A stretch of DNA of 64,000 nucleotides from Phytoseiulus persimilis (lineage: Eukaryota > Arthropoda > Arachnida > Mesostigmata > Phytoseiidae): assembly GCA_037576195.1 (NCBI GenBank), contig CM075103.1:21762001-21826000 (forward strand), in the 5' to 3' direction. Shown here one piece after another: positions 18,665-29,800 of this stretch (within the stretch, counting starts at the first letter, position 1; each line of letters opens with the position of its first letter). The position numbers were made by a program, and so were the translations under genes. The notes beneath the pieces were generated by a model that did not search any database, was not told where the DNA came from, and worked only from the letters and a program-made list of their open reading frames with translations.

Positions 18665-19948
18665 TTAGGTAAGTCAAAAAGTTCGTAGCGTTTTTTACCT
18701 ATTTTTCAAGAGCCGAATTCCTGTACACAAGAGTCTTTTTATTGAATGATATATTGGCCGTTTTGTTCTATGACCTTCGCCCATCGGTCAGGTAAATCGA
18801 AGATTCCCTTCTCCCAGAACTTGGTTTCCTTCTTTCCAAAAAACTGATTGAGGTGATTTTTTATACCCTCCAAAGATTCGAATATTTCTCCATCAAGAGA
18901 GTTTTGAAGAGACCGGAACAAGTGATGGTCTGACGGTGCAAGGTCGGGACTATAAGCTGGGTGTGGCAGCACATCCCAGTCAAACTCCGCCAATTTCTGC
19001 CGAGAGCGCAAACTTACGTGGGGTCTCGCATTATCATGTTGAAAAACGACGCCCCATCTGTTCGCCAATTCTGGGCGCTTTGTTGCTACTGCGGTCTTCA
19101 AATCCTCAAGCTGCCTGCAGTAGACTTCGGTGGTGATGGTCTGACCCGGCGGGAGCAGCTCGAAAAACACAACGCCCTTGCAGTCCCACCAACAGCTCAG
19201 CATCACTTTTTTTTGATGAATTTCGGGTTTGGGGACGGCTGCGGCCCGTGAACCTTTGGGGACCCAGCTTTTTCTTTGCGTAGCGTTCCTGTAGAGTATC
19301 CACTTTTCATCGCCGGTTATCAGTCTCTTCAGAAATGGTTCATTGGCATTCTTCCGGAGAAGAGTGTGGCTTGTATCCACACGTCTTTCGAGCTGGCGAT
19401 CGGTGAGGTCATGAGGCAGCCAGATATTCCTCTTGTTTCAGAAGCCAGCTTGATGGAGGCGATTCCAAACGGTTCCATGAGAAACTCCCGTCGAGTCTTC
19501 AATTTCTCTGATGGTCAGGCCGGGGTTTGAAGTTACCAGGCTAATGATTTCATCGGGTTCCACAACTTGTGGTCGTCCTGATCTGGGCTCATCTTCAAGA
19601 TTAAAGTTTTCAGCCTTGAAACGGGTAAACCACTTTCTAACCGTAGAACTTTGAAGAGCATTCTCCCCGTAAACTGCAGATATTCTTCGAGTGGTCTTCG
19701 CTGCATTCAAGCCTTCGCGGTAGCAGAACAACATTATGTGTCGAAAATGCTGCTTTTGGTCCTCCATCGCAAATTCTTCCTGATTTTACGAACTCGACGA
19801 TAAAGTCTGAAACGATACACCGGTAGGAACTCTAGAGCCCGCCTAAGAACGTAAACGAACAACCACTGTAGTAGGCGGCTCTTGTGCGGAGCGCGGGAAT
19901 TTCAAAAATGTCGGATCAAAAACGCTACGAACTTTTTGACTTACCTAA
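18665..19948 (-). mobile_element. mariner element, 1,284 bases, near-complete
   Basis: Terminal inverted repeats start TTAGGTAAGTCAAAAAGTTC and match for about 31 bases. TA flanks both sides (18663-18664, 19949-19950). Length matches the usual 1.3 kb of mariner. The transposase lies on the minus strand. The left end sits 14 bases from the right end of the long-inverted-repeat element, so the two may have shared a target hotspot. Confidence 0.93.
18739..19767 (-). pseudogene. mariner transposase with one internal stop
   Basis: Reading leftwards from the ATG at 19767, the frame runs 342 codons to a stop at 18739-18741, interrupted only by a TGA at 19440-19438 (codon 110). This enzyme excises and inserts the element through a DDD catalytic triad. 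The N-terminal helix-turn-helix region has TVRKWFTRF and RSGRP. After the stop come WLPHDLTDRQ, ITGDEKW (first Asp), HDNARPH (second Asp) and YSPDLAPSDHHLF (third Asp, 34 residues after the second, the mariner D34D spacing). No frameshift is seen. The single stop suggests recent inactivation or a sequencing error. A truncated or readthrough product cannot be excluded. Confidence 0.9.
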
Positions 19949-19950
19949 TA

Positions 19951-21530
19951 GGTAGCGGGAAAGGCTGGAAACTTCAGGGATGCGTTTCTTCACATAGGTA
20001 TGACAATCCTGCTGTTCTCAGGCAGATCCGTCGAGGTTGGCCACCTAACCCTACCTTATCCGGCTAGACCCTTTCAGAAACGATGAAAATATGATCCACC
20101 CGCTTGGAAGACCTCGACAGCACCCATCTGACTCATGATAATCGTAATGTAGCGCAGACCTATTGACCTCATACCCTCACGACGACTCCGTTCCATCGTA
20201 GCCACACTTTCAAAATCTCGGCGTCACCTCCGATCGAGGAGCAAGGGAGAGCGGTGAAATCGTCAGGCAAGGGATGCAATCATCGGGAGAAGTCCGTCAG
20301 GGCTCCTGCAGGATCCGGATTGCGCTGCTGATCCCAACCAGCGTCAGGCTCGATACTTGTTTGGGCAATATGGTCGTCTGCTCTCGAATTTTCTTGACGG
20401 TAGCGATAAGCTCTGCTAGATATGAAGGGATTTGTTCGAAGCACAAGCTCATCGAATCCCAGCCGCGCTCAGGTATGCGTCAGAAGTGTCGGTCAAATTT
20501 CGAGATCCTCTGCATGGAGAACGAGCCGTATAGTGGCATAGACATGGAAGGAACGACACATGGACTCTCAATCTTCAAAGCTCGTAGAATTCGGCTTCGC
20601 GACTGATTGAAGACAGCCGACTCATAGGAAAGCTAGGTCGGTACGGAAATCATGGCCCTGTATCTATCCGGGAGGGCTTCCATAAATCATGGACCACACG
20701 TGCTTGTTTTCGAACATAGAAAGAGTTTATTCTGTTCACGTTCCCAAGTCCTTCTCTCACCTCTCATATTCTCCTTTGATCTCTCTCAAAATGAAAGAGA
20801 AAAACTCCCTGCAGATAGGTCCATGGTGGAGTACGCTCCCAGACACTCGAAAATATCCTCGATGAGAGTCCAGTGGTGGGAGTTTCAACTCGAATCGACA
20901 TGAGTCCGAGAACCGGCTAGGAGTTCGAGATGAATTCTAGAATATGAACACTGGCGTGGCTCGTTGGGACGAGAGCGGTGGGGTGCTCTGCCCCGGGCGA
21001 CAAGTCGGCCTTCAGGGGCGGCATTTGGGCCGCGATTCCGCTAGTTTCCCAAAGTTCTCATCCGACCCGCTCAGTGAGATCGAATCTCTACTGGATTCCA
21101 ATCAGTGATCCACATGACTCGAGTTCCCTCAAATCAGCTTCGTGAAGCTCGATTATCGTATTGAAGTGAAACGTAAGTCGCTCTAAGATTCGCGAATAAG
21201 GGAGGGAGGCCAAAGCAGATAGAAACTCGGAGGCTATCAATTGTTCAGCCAGATGATAGGAACCTTGAAACAATTCTGCTTTGGTCTGATGGGGTTCCCA
21301 AAACTCGACCGCAACGTATCTACACGCGAGGATCAGAGTTCGAATTCCAGATTTGCGGTCAAGATTCACACGGATTCCCCACGCGGCTGGACTCTGACCG
21401 GACTCTTATCCGTGAAGCGGCCTGTTCGCAGAAGGAGTATCCTCTCTCTATCTCCAAGAAAACCGCAGAGCCGTTCGGTATGTCTTCTGGTGAGGGGGCC
21501 CAGGGATTATGATTCCGAACCCTCGCAACG
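19951..21530. other. intergenic, no gene supported
   Basis: Short frames on both strands, none with a domain. The right end should contain the promoter of the leucine-rich protein starting at 21697. Confidence 0.35.
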
Positions 21531-21538
21531 CAATAAAA
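21530..21538 (+). promoter_or_regulatory. possible TATA-like element for the leucine-rich protein
   Basis: The sequence CAATAAAAG lies about 160 bases before the ATG at 21697. Its role is a guess from position and AT-richness. Confidence 0.2.
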
Positions 21539-21696
21539 GGAGTGAACGCGGGTCGTACACTACGATTTCACTCAAGCCTTCGAGTCAAGAGACAGTACGG
21601 CCTCGCCATCAGCAGCACATTTTTCGATTCAATTCTCTCTTGGATAACTTCTGAGGTGCCTCGAGACATCCTGCCGAACCTACTGCGATATCAAGC

Positions 21697-23349
21697 ATGG
21701 ATGCCCAATGTGACTATGATGAGGTCTTCGAGATCCACGACGCTCTCGAAACTCCAACGCGCGCTCTGGACTTCTCGGATCGGATTAACGAAGAGTCATC
21801 GAGGATCCGGAAGATGATCGTGGAGTCTTCTTACGTCACGGAGCTCATCGTCGTGAACTCGGCTTTGAGCAATCGTGATTTGGTGGAACTACTCAGCAAA
21901 CTGGGGAGGTTGGAAAAACTGAACTTCACTGCTGCAAGCGATCATGTGGACGTGCTCCCGATCCACAAGTGTCTGAAGAGGCTTCATCTCGAGACGAGCC
22001 CCTCTCCGCGACCGCTCAAGTTCGTGCTGGACTTGATGAACGCATGTGAAGCCATCGAAGAATCTCACGTGCATCTCATCGGAGGCGAAGACCAGACATC
22101 TGATGCGCAAGAGCAGAAGCTCCCGTCTCTGGCAGCCGAAAGGTGGGGAACTCTCCATACTTTCGTTTTGTCGAGTTACTGGTCGAGCTCGACGGCCATG
22201 CGGAGAGCCTTCCTCAAGAAGATCTTCAGTCGCAGGCCCTCCATGGGGGTTCGTGAATGGATTCAACAAAACTCGAAGTGCTTCATTTACGAGCATGGGA
22301 GCTTCAACGGCGCCGACTTCGTTGCTCACAAGGCCAACAAGGGCGCCGTCAGCCTGCTGCGAGACTACCAGTCGCTGAACACGGACATAGACGACGGCGA
22401 ATGTCCCGAGTTACATTGGGGATTCCCTCGGTCCCTGCGCGAGGAGGGCTCGCTGTCGGTTTCAACGATTTTCCACCTCGCCAAGAATCTGTCGCCGGCC
22501 CTCGTGGAGTTGGACTTGACGGGAACCCACGGCGCGTACACGCCCGAGGTCCAGATCGCCGTGATGAGTGCGACACGAAACCTGCGAACGCTCGCCTTGC
22601 CGGCGTGCTTCTTCCGCTCTCAGGAGCCCGGACCGACTGGTTTGAAACTGTTCGAAGAGTCACGGGCTCGCGAGATTTTCATAAAAGGCAACCAGCACAG
22701 CTCCCACTGCCGCGCGGCGTCGTGTCAGTGCCGCCGACTCAAGATCCCGCGTTGTGAGAACTGTCGGAAGTCCCTGACAAGCAAAAACCTGCCGGACTTC
22801 GCAGCTCTGAAGAACCTTCGGGAGCTGACCCTGAACGGAGCGAAGATGGTGGAATCAGCCTACCAGAAAGTGGGCAACGCAGAGGTGCTCACCTTGAGAC
22901 TCTGTTTGAGCCACTCGAGCGACTACCTGGGACTACCCAAGCTTCTAAGGCGATGTCCAAGGTTGGAGAATCTGAAAGTTCAAGGTGCGCTCATGCCCAT
23001 CCGCTCCGCAAGCCTCTGGAAGGCTTTCGCTGCATGCAGAGGCCTGAAGCAGCTCTGCGTCGGAACTCGGACAGACGAGAGTTTCCCGGTGCCGGAGATT
23101 CGGAAACTCCTCTCGAAACTTTCCGGCCAGCTGACGGTCGTTCACCTCCACAACCAGCAGGAGCCAGGAAAGGACCTCCAGCAACTTGCTGAAAATTATC
23201 CGAGAGTGTTGAGCGTGGACAGCTCCGGTCTCTGTCTCCTGGAGGGAATCAGAGACGTAACGGGCATCCCGCGGATTCGCGGACGAGCTCTGTGTTGCCC
23301 GGAGAGTCGTGTTGGCATGACCAACGCAGAAACATGGAAAGTCAAATGA
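21697..23349 (+). CDS. 550-residue leucine-rich-repeat-like protein, intronless
   Basis: A single uninterrupted frame, the longest in the window and the only large gene here without introns. Segments with regularly spaced Leu recur throughout, such as LGRLEKLNF, CLKRLHLET, LVELDLTG, LRTLALP, LRELTLNG, LTLRLCL and LENLKVQG. This is typical of RNI/LRR solenoids like those in F-box substrate receptors, but I see no F-box at the N-terminus. A Cys/His cluster at about residues 333-357 (H-C-x4-C-x-C then C-x2-C) could bind zinc. There is no signal peptide or membrane segment, so it is probably intracellular. The start at 21697 is the first Met of the frame. AATAAA follows at 23607. Lack of introns may mean a retrogene origin. 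No specific function is assigned. Confidence 0.8.
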   Translation: MDAQCDYDEVFEIHDALETPTRALDFSDRINEESSRIRKMIVESSYVTELIVVNSALSNRDLVELLSKLGRLEKLNFTAASDHVDVLPIHKCLKRLHLETSPSPRPLKFVLDLMNACEAIEESHVHLIGGEDQTSDAQEQKLPSLAAERWGTLHTFVLSSYWSSSTAMRRAFLKKIFSRRPSMGVREWIQQNSKCFIYEHGSFNGADFVAHKANKGAVSLLRDYQSLNTDIDDGECPELHWGFPRSLREEGSLSVSTIFHLAKNLSPALVELDLTGTHGAYTPEVQIAVMSATRNLRTLALPACFFRSQEPGPTGLKLFEESRAREIFIKGNQHSSHCRAASCQCRRLKIPRCENCRKSLTSKNLPDFAALKNLRELTLNGAKMVESAYQKVGNAEVLTLRLCLSHSSDYLGLPKLLRRCPRLENLKVQGALMPIRSASLWKAFAACRGLKQLCVGTRTDESFPVPEIRKLLSKLSGQLTVVHLHNQQEPGKDLQQLAENYPRVLSVDSSGLCLLEGIRDVTGIPRIRGRALCCPESRVGMTNAETWKVK

Positions 23350-23606
23350 CTTCCCACTAAACGACGGAACCAGCTCTCTGAAGTTCAACCCGCAGCTCGG
23401 TCGTCAATCTCTCCGCTCTCCGATCTTGGCTTCCAATTTTTTTTTCGGAGCTGTTACGGCCTACCTGCTCGCCGAAGTCCTCCCGATGCTGAGCCGAACA
23501 GCTCTTTTCAGGTCAAAAAAATGAGGGATTATAATTGGGATCTCCTGGTCCAATTAGGATGACTCAATGATTCGAATGTTGTAAATGGAATTGTGTATGA
23601 TATGAA

Positions 23607-23612
23607 AATAAA
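23607..23612 (+). terminator. poly(A) signal candidate for the leucine-rich protein gene
   Basis: AATAAA in an A-rich stretch 258 bases after the stop codon. Confidence 0.45.
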
Positions 23613-25071
23613 AATGAATGTCTCCATGGAACCGATTCTGAATCAGTTATCGATTCATTGATAACAAGAGTATTGGCTCATTAGAGATAATTCAGTTCGG
23701 ATCGTCGGAGCTGATCATCCACCGGACTCCCCCTCTCACGAAAGGGATTTCCCGGTCAGAACTCCCTCGAGTCTGATGATTCCTGCGTTGGAATGTCATC
23801 TTCTTCTTCGTTCTTTCTGTCCACCCAGGAATGCCCAAGCATTTATTTCGATATTCATCCATATCTGATGTTACATATTCTTTCACATGTTGTGTTCCTT
23901 ATTCTTGCGTATTCGGCTTTTCATATTCATTCTGATCTGCTCATTTCATGGAACAATTTTGAGTTCATCCATTCCAACGTGCTACATTCCTCATTCGAGG
24001 AACATCTGAGAGATTTTCTCCGACACGAGCACATGCTCGCGAAACAAATCATTGCGGAATCCCGGGAAAGCCGGAACCTCACGGACGCGTTGATTACCCA
24101 CATCTCTGGAGCCGAACGAAACATGAACATCGAGATCATCATCTGCGGAAGTGCCCATTTAGCTGCGGGCTTTTTTCAACGTCTCGCAAGCTTTTGCGCC
24201 CAGCGAAGCCCTTCAAAACTGATACCGCCTCTCTTTCCCAGACAAGCCAGCCTCAGTGGTTCTCGAAGGACAGAAGAAATGGCGGCCTTTGACTCCAAAC
24301 TCGGGAACTAACTCACATGCTCCAGGTAACTGGGCTTAGCAACCGTTGTTGCGCCTTAGCTCCTGATCGTTCGAAACCAGCGAGACAGCTCAAAAACACT
24401 GCTGCTCCGAATTGCAAGAACGAAGTACTTAGAATACGACACGCTGAAGAAAAACGACAACCCAGCCATGTGAGCTACAATCCTAACCCTCGGTTGCCCG
24501 TATCAATACGAGGAGAGATTTCCAGCTCCCGATACCACTCTTGGTTCAGCAGGTTGAAGGGGACTCCCAAGCTGGCGAGCGCAAACTTCGGACCTGGCAG
24601 AGGGGCGTCGCCTGCGTTTCAGACCACAAGCCTTGACCTCGTGATTCAAACGCGTTTCACATGCCTATTCGAGGTGAGTCTGGAACTGCTTCAATGTCGG
24701 CAGTTGTGCGAAGGACGGTCGACTCATTCACGGCTTTCAGAAATTATTAACGCAGTGCGAAAGGTTCGCCCCGAATAAGTCACGAGCCCACACCTAATGT
24801 GATGGTCGAGACCAGATTCCAAAGGCGAATTTCGGTCTGGTTCGACTCAGGAAAGCGGTTTTGCTCCTGAGTACTGGATTGGGCTGAGCCGCTGGTTCGG
24901 AAAGATGTGGAATACTGCGAGTTGTCAGATTTAGCCTGTCAAGAACTCGGAGATTATCAGCCTCCCATATCCGGGTAGCACCAGTTCGGAGCTAATGCGC
25001 TCAACGGAGTCTCATGGTGACAGGTGATACTGTTGAATTTCGCACCTCCCAGAAGGTGACCGCGGGCTAGG
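23613..25071. other. intergenic, no gene supported
   Basis: A T-rich stretch near 23790-23960 with ATTCAT-like words gives a hydrophobic open frame (23793-24311, plus) that I regard as compositional. Nothing else is recognised. Confidence 0.35.
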
Positions 25072-25077
25072 TATAAA
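25072..25077 (+). promoter_or_regulatory. TATA box of the CUB-domain gene
   Basis: A canonical TATAAA lies 43 bases before the ATG, which allows a transcript start near 25100 and a leader of about 20 bases. Confidence 0.6.
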
Positions 25078-25119
25078 TGACAGCTCGCGATGCCTATCGG
25101 GTATCAATCCGTCAGCAAC

Positions 25120-26697
25120 ATGCATTCCCTGAATATATTGATCGTGACAAATCTGATGAGAGCTGCTACGGCGCTTCCTCGTAAGTACCCCGTCTAACAG
25201 TCTCCCTACCACCGAAAACTTCTCGACGGCTATCTCTCGCAAATCGACTCCGAATGCAAGATCTCGTCCCGAACTGAACTGTTGCCCATTTCAAAGCAGC
25301 TATTGCAGCGTTTTTCCCCATTCGCTACATGGAACCATGTGGAGACGGAGCTGGAGTCTGTATGTCAGCGATCGAATGCGGCTTACAAAGAGGACGATCT
25401 CTGGGCAGTTGCGCACTTGGAACCTGTTGCCGGCGTAAGAAACCTCTCGAGGCTTACATCGGAGCGCTGCCTTTGCAGGAGCTCTTCTTCTCAGTCTATT
25501 GATGAGCTACGTGAGAATCGGGAATTCCAGCGTCGTTAATGAATTTTACGGATTCCAGTGGAGAAGACCTGTGGAGAACGGATTGTTGCGAACAGTAGTT
25601 TCTTCATCAGCCCGGATCATGTGCGCCCGGGTTCCTCGTGCAGCGTAGAGGTTGAGAAGAAGAGGCACGTTGCCGGAGTGTGCCAGATGAGATTGGACTT
25701 CATCGAGTTCGATATAGTCGGACCGAACTTCTTCTCCGGAGCTTGCACCCTCGATTCTTTCACCGTGTCAGGAGCCAGCTCACCAGTGCCAGTTATCTGC
25801 GGTCGCAACAGCAAGCAGCACAGTGAGTGCCGGAACTTGATTCGGAGCCGAGTTCCGATTCGGCAGTGTCCGATCCTCAGTTTGAGATGGGCCCATTCGT
25901 TGCAGTGTACGTCGACGTGAGGGATTCGCGAAGTATCAACTTGTTCATGAATGTCGGTCAGAACAGCACGAGCAGGCAGTGGAGGATCCGCATAACTCAG
26001 ATCCCGTGCAACTCCGAACGGCTGGCGCCTCGCAATTGCCTCCAATACTTCGAGGAGGACTCTGGGATCATTGCCAGTTTCAACTACGGGAACCCCTATA
26101 ACGATTCGTCTTATCCGTTGAATCTAAAGTACGACACGCTCAAACTTCGCGCTCAGAACTCGCTGAGATCACCGAATCCGCCTTCATGAAGTGAACTCAA
26201 CTCGAGAATTCCAGGTATCAAATGTGTTTCCGCCAATCGTGCACGATGCAGCTGTCACAAGCCGGCTTCTTTGGTCTCGGGAGAAAGGCATCTACCGAAC
26301 AGTTCGGCAAAGATGTGAGAAGTCTGAGTGGAGTTGACGCGAACTGTGTTGATCCGAAGAACGATAACAACCAGGATGAGAAGGCGTATCTCTTGATAGA
26401 CGACACACGGTTCTGTGAGGATAAGTTCCTGCGTGGCTACCAAACTAGTGAGTTTTCCAAATATTCTTCTATTCTTCTCTTTTTTTTTTTCTCTGCTACG
26501 CCTATCGGTGGTCCTGCTCCTGCGGCCAGAACCCGTGCGTATCATGACTGGGTCGAAAAATTGCAGGAAACGAAATATCGTTCATCGGTTTCAATTCTCG
26601 CGTCAAGGAGTTCCAGGAGCGGAGAGACCAGAATAAGGCACCTTTCTCTGGCTTCCAGCTTCAATACAAGCAGAACTGCGCGAGATTTCAGGCTTGA
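25120..26697 (+). CDS. secreted CUB-domain protein
   Basis: Six exons, 25120-25180, 25300-25434, 25559-25822, 25906-26128, 26215-26447 and 26567-26697, give 348 residues. The first exon encodes a signal peptide (LNILIVTNLM...). Exon 2 has a small Cys module of the kind seen before arthropod CUB domains (CGDGAGVCMSAIEC, then CALGTCC). Exon 3 starts a CUB-like domain: KTCGERI, C-x-MRLDF, GACTLDSFTV and PVICGRNSKQH. Exon 4 continues with MYVDV, WRIRITQIPC, CLQYF, SGIIASFNYG. Exon 5 has YQMCFRQ, the standard Cys pair of this family, and exon 6 ends with a GFQLQY strand near the C-terminus. CUB domains mediate extracellular protein binding; this family is secreted and mostly uncharacterised. Introns are 83-124 bases. 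The acceptor of exon 2 is ambiguous by a few residues (alternatives at about 25297 and 25309). A TATA box lies upstream, and a poly(A) signal at 26862. Confidence 0.85.
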
Positions 26698-26861
26698 AAT
26701 TCCGCTGTCTTAAACCCTCTCCGGGGGAATCTCTGATTCTCTGAAATATTGTCGATACTTCGCCGCAAAGCGCAGTATTCGCACCGTGGTGCCGATTATC
26801 GATTATTTCGTATGTCCAGATTCTCAACCAAGCTTCTGAGGAAGACGAAGAACGATTTGCG

Positions 26862-26867
26862 AATAAA
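26862..26867 (+). terminator. poly(A) signal candidate for the CUB-domain gene
   Basis: AATAAA lies 164 bases after the stop codon. Confidence 0.4.
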
Positions 26868-29800
26868 ACCCAAGTTTCCACGCTGGAATCCATCACATCG
26901 TTTTCTTCTCCAACCGACGAGTGAAACAATGGTAGTGTCACCCTGATTCGGTAAGCTCGAACCTCGGTGATCCTCAGGGATCTGGAAAAAAAACAGATAG
27001 AAATCGAGCACAGGCTTGGATGCACCATCAAGCCCAAGCAATGCAAGTCAAAGACGAAAAACCACTGGAGTTACGCAATTCGGAGGAGTCTCATCGCTCT
27101 CTCGTAACAAGAACGTTTCCAAAAATCGTGAGCTGGCATGACACCGAACGTCGCAGACATGCGTAGAGGCCACAAACGGCTTTAGCTCGGAATAGTATTC
27201 GCGTTCAGTCATACCGGACGCACATCTTACATCGTACATAGTCGAGTCCCAATCAATGACCGATGTTGTAGGTGTATGAGAGATGAATATATTCGACATA
27301 GGATTCGTGATCGGCAGGGACACTTCCGAAGGTTCGACGGCACAGGCATGGGATCCTTTGTATTGTTCCGTTCAACATTTCTTCTCACGCATGTCTTCGC
27401 ACACGTTCGATGCTTCAAGAGCGCATCATTATCATCATTATTCGGATCCCTAATCGACGTCACGATCCATTAGTAGCATTATTACGTGCAGGTAGCAGAG
27501 GAAAGCTCTTTAGGAGTAAACTCGTCCGAAACATTTGAGCGCACATGGGGCGTGCTGGCTCGCGTCAACTCTAGCTCGACGAATCTGATTCTATCTTCAA
27601 ACAGCGTGTCATATTCTTCCTCCTGCGAGACCTCATCAAATTCCATGCTGGAAATTTCTCAGTGTCCAGGAATGCAAGCCGGGAGAGCATGACTCCTGTC
27701 ATTCAAGAATTTCATCCTGTAGCGAGCTCGGGCTCGGCTGAGGTCTCCGATCCCAGGTATTCGGGGCTTTTTCCTCTGGTTTTTGCTTCTAGCGGAACTG
27801 CTGGGAACGGATTCGGATCGATTGGAATCGCCCGCGGAGCAATCACGGAACGTATCGATGAAAAATAGTAAACTTCCATTGTACTTTCGTTTGATCACAT
27901 CCGGTTCGGCGACGAGAGGTTTGATTCGAAAAGTTCCGTTAAGGGGTGCGCGAAGAGAGGTCGACGCCGAATTGCAAGATCCTATGAGCTGATGACGAAC
28001 AGAATGGACAACCATCCCACATTCTTGGGCAGTTTTGCTTGATGTCCTCCAACGGGAAAGTTCCTAGCGACCCCGTTCTTGTGTCTGTCAGGATTGGAGA
28101 TGAACGACGCGTGCGATAAGTTGGATGTAACGGAGCATTGGAGCGATTTTCGAATCTGAGAATCATCCCTCCAGCGACTGCGTCTCGTTTCAAAAATGTA
28201 TACCTATCTTGTAAAATGCGCGATGGAAGTCGTATGCTGAAAGTCGAAGATGACTCCGAGCACCTACGAATGAACCTTCATTCATGGTCAGTCGGCAAGC
28301 CGGTTTGAGACTGCGTTATCCAGCTTGTCTCCTGGCAAAACAACAGTTCCGGCTTCGGCTGGAATTAGGATTTCCGGGAGCAATTTCCAACAAAGCTTTG
28401 ATCTGAACAGACTCATGTTGCGACTCATCCCGAACGGCTCTACTCGGGACCGCACCGACCGATTTTGTCGATTTTTTTCGGCTGAAAGCCTGTAAAAAGG
28501 TGCATCCTCTCCGACTTTCCAATCGAAAGGCTCCAGTGATGGAATTGCGTCATGAACACGATGTTCCCTAGCAGCAGACGCGTTTCTTCAAAAGAATGAT
28601 GTCTCGTCTCCAGGTAAGAACATCTCTCACGCTCTTCAACCAGTTCGCTAATGAGACAACTTCCTAAGAAGAATTAGCGTTGCCGACTCGCTCTCCGGTT
28701 CTTGGATTCCACCCCACCATAGCGTTGTGTAAACGGCTTATGCGTCCAGCTCATCGCGTGGTTTCTCGCGTCTCCAAGAAAAGTGCGACCCCGGCTCTGT
28801 CTTGGACGTGGTCAAAGTTGCGTCCTTTTTCAGGCTTTCAGGCAGAGGGAAATTCGTCCAAATCGCTCGAGGAGGTGCCGAGTACAGGCGTCCGCTAGGG
28901 AACGCAACATGTGTCCAATCAGATCAGGGCCCCCTTGGAAATCGTTCCCAAAGTTCCAAAATGTACTTTGTTAAGGAGAAAAACCGGACAAATCTGTTTC
29001 AAGCCGTCCCCCGTCGGCAAGTTGAAACTCGTCGAAAAGGTTCTCGGACTTTGAAACGTCGCCAACGAATCCGCGATGGGGGAGTGTTGACCCCTCACTA
29101 GGGGATTGGGTTACCTTGGACGCAGGCCGGCTTCCCGACCGACCATAACGACTGAGGTTCACTCGTTAGAACGTTTATAATGGTCACGAACTGTATCTGG
29201 GTGCTCTGGAATCTCGCCATGAACTCCGAAGCACCCGGTCGTAGGTATTGCCCGAAAGCAGTCATTCAAGCAGAACGGATCGAATCATCGAACTCCGCCC
29301 CGTCTTCCATCGACGAATCTGTTTTCAGTCGCACGTGGATTAGGGGAATCGACGGAAACACATAAACCGACAGAGATAAATATCGTATCGGAATGATTCC
29401 ACGCCGTTGTTTCGACGTGCCTGAGAAATGGTTCCAACACTCTAAGAGGCGTGTTTTGAGGTCACGGTACGACCTTCTGGCACGCAAACGGAAAACCGTC
29501 CGTTGTTGTTGGGCCCCGGGAGGTTTCACACTCGATGCAATGCGAGGGTTCGTGATGTTGTCGAAGCGCGTTTGCCTCAAGGATCGCTCGGCATTTACCC
29601 TGGCTTCATGACCCATCCCCACGAACCCTCTCCGAAGGCCCTCTCCTTTCACCACGTGTTCGAGACTCTCGGATCACGATGCTTGCCCGCACTCTAGTCT
29701 GAACCCGCTTGCTCGCCCGCCGGCTTACCACAGTTTAGTGTTTGGGTGTAAAATCGAGTGTACTTATTCGTGAGTTGTGTATCCTCTGGAGTTTGGAGAG

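Noticed and set aside
21325..21345. GAGTTCGAATTCC, resembling a tRNA B box
   Set aside because: No A box or cloverleaf can be formed around it.
23793..24311. 172-codon plus-strand frame with a hydrophobic stretch
   Set aside because: The hydrophobic part comes from T-rich low-complexity sequence, and the remainder matches nothing I recognise.
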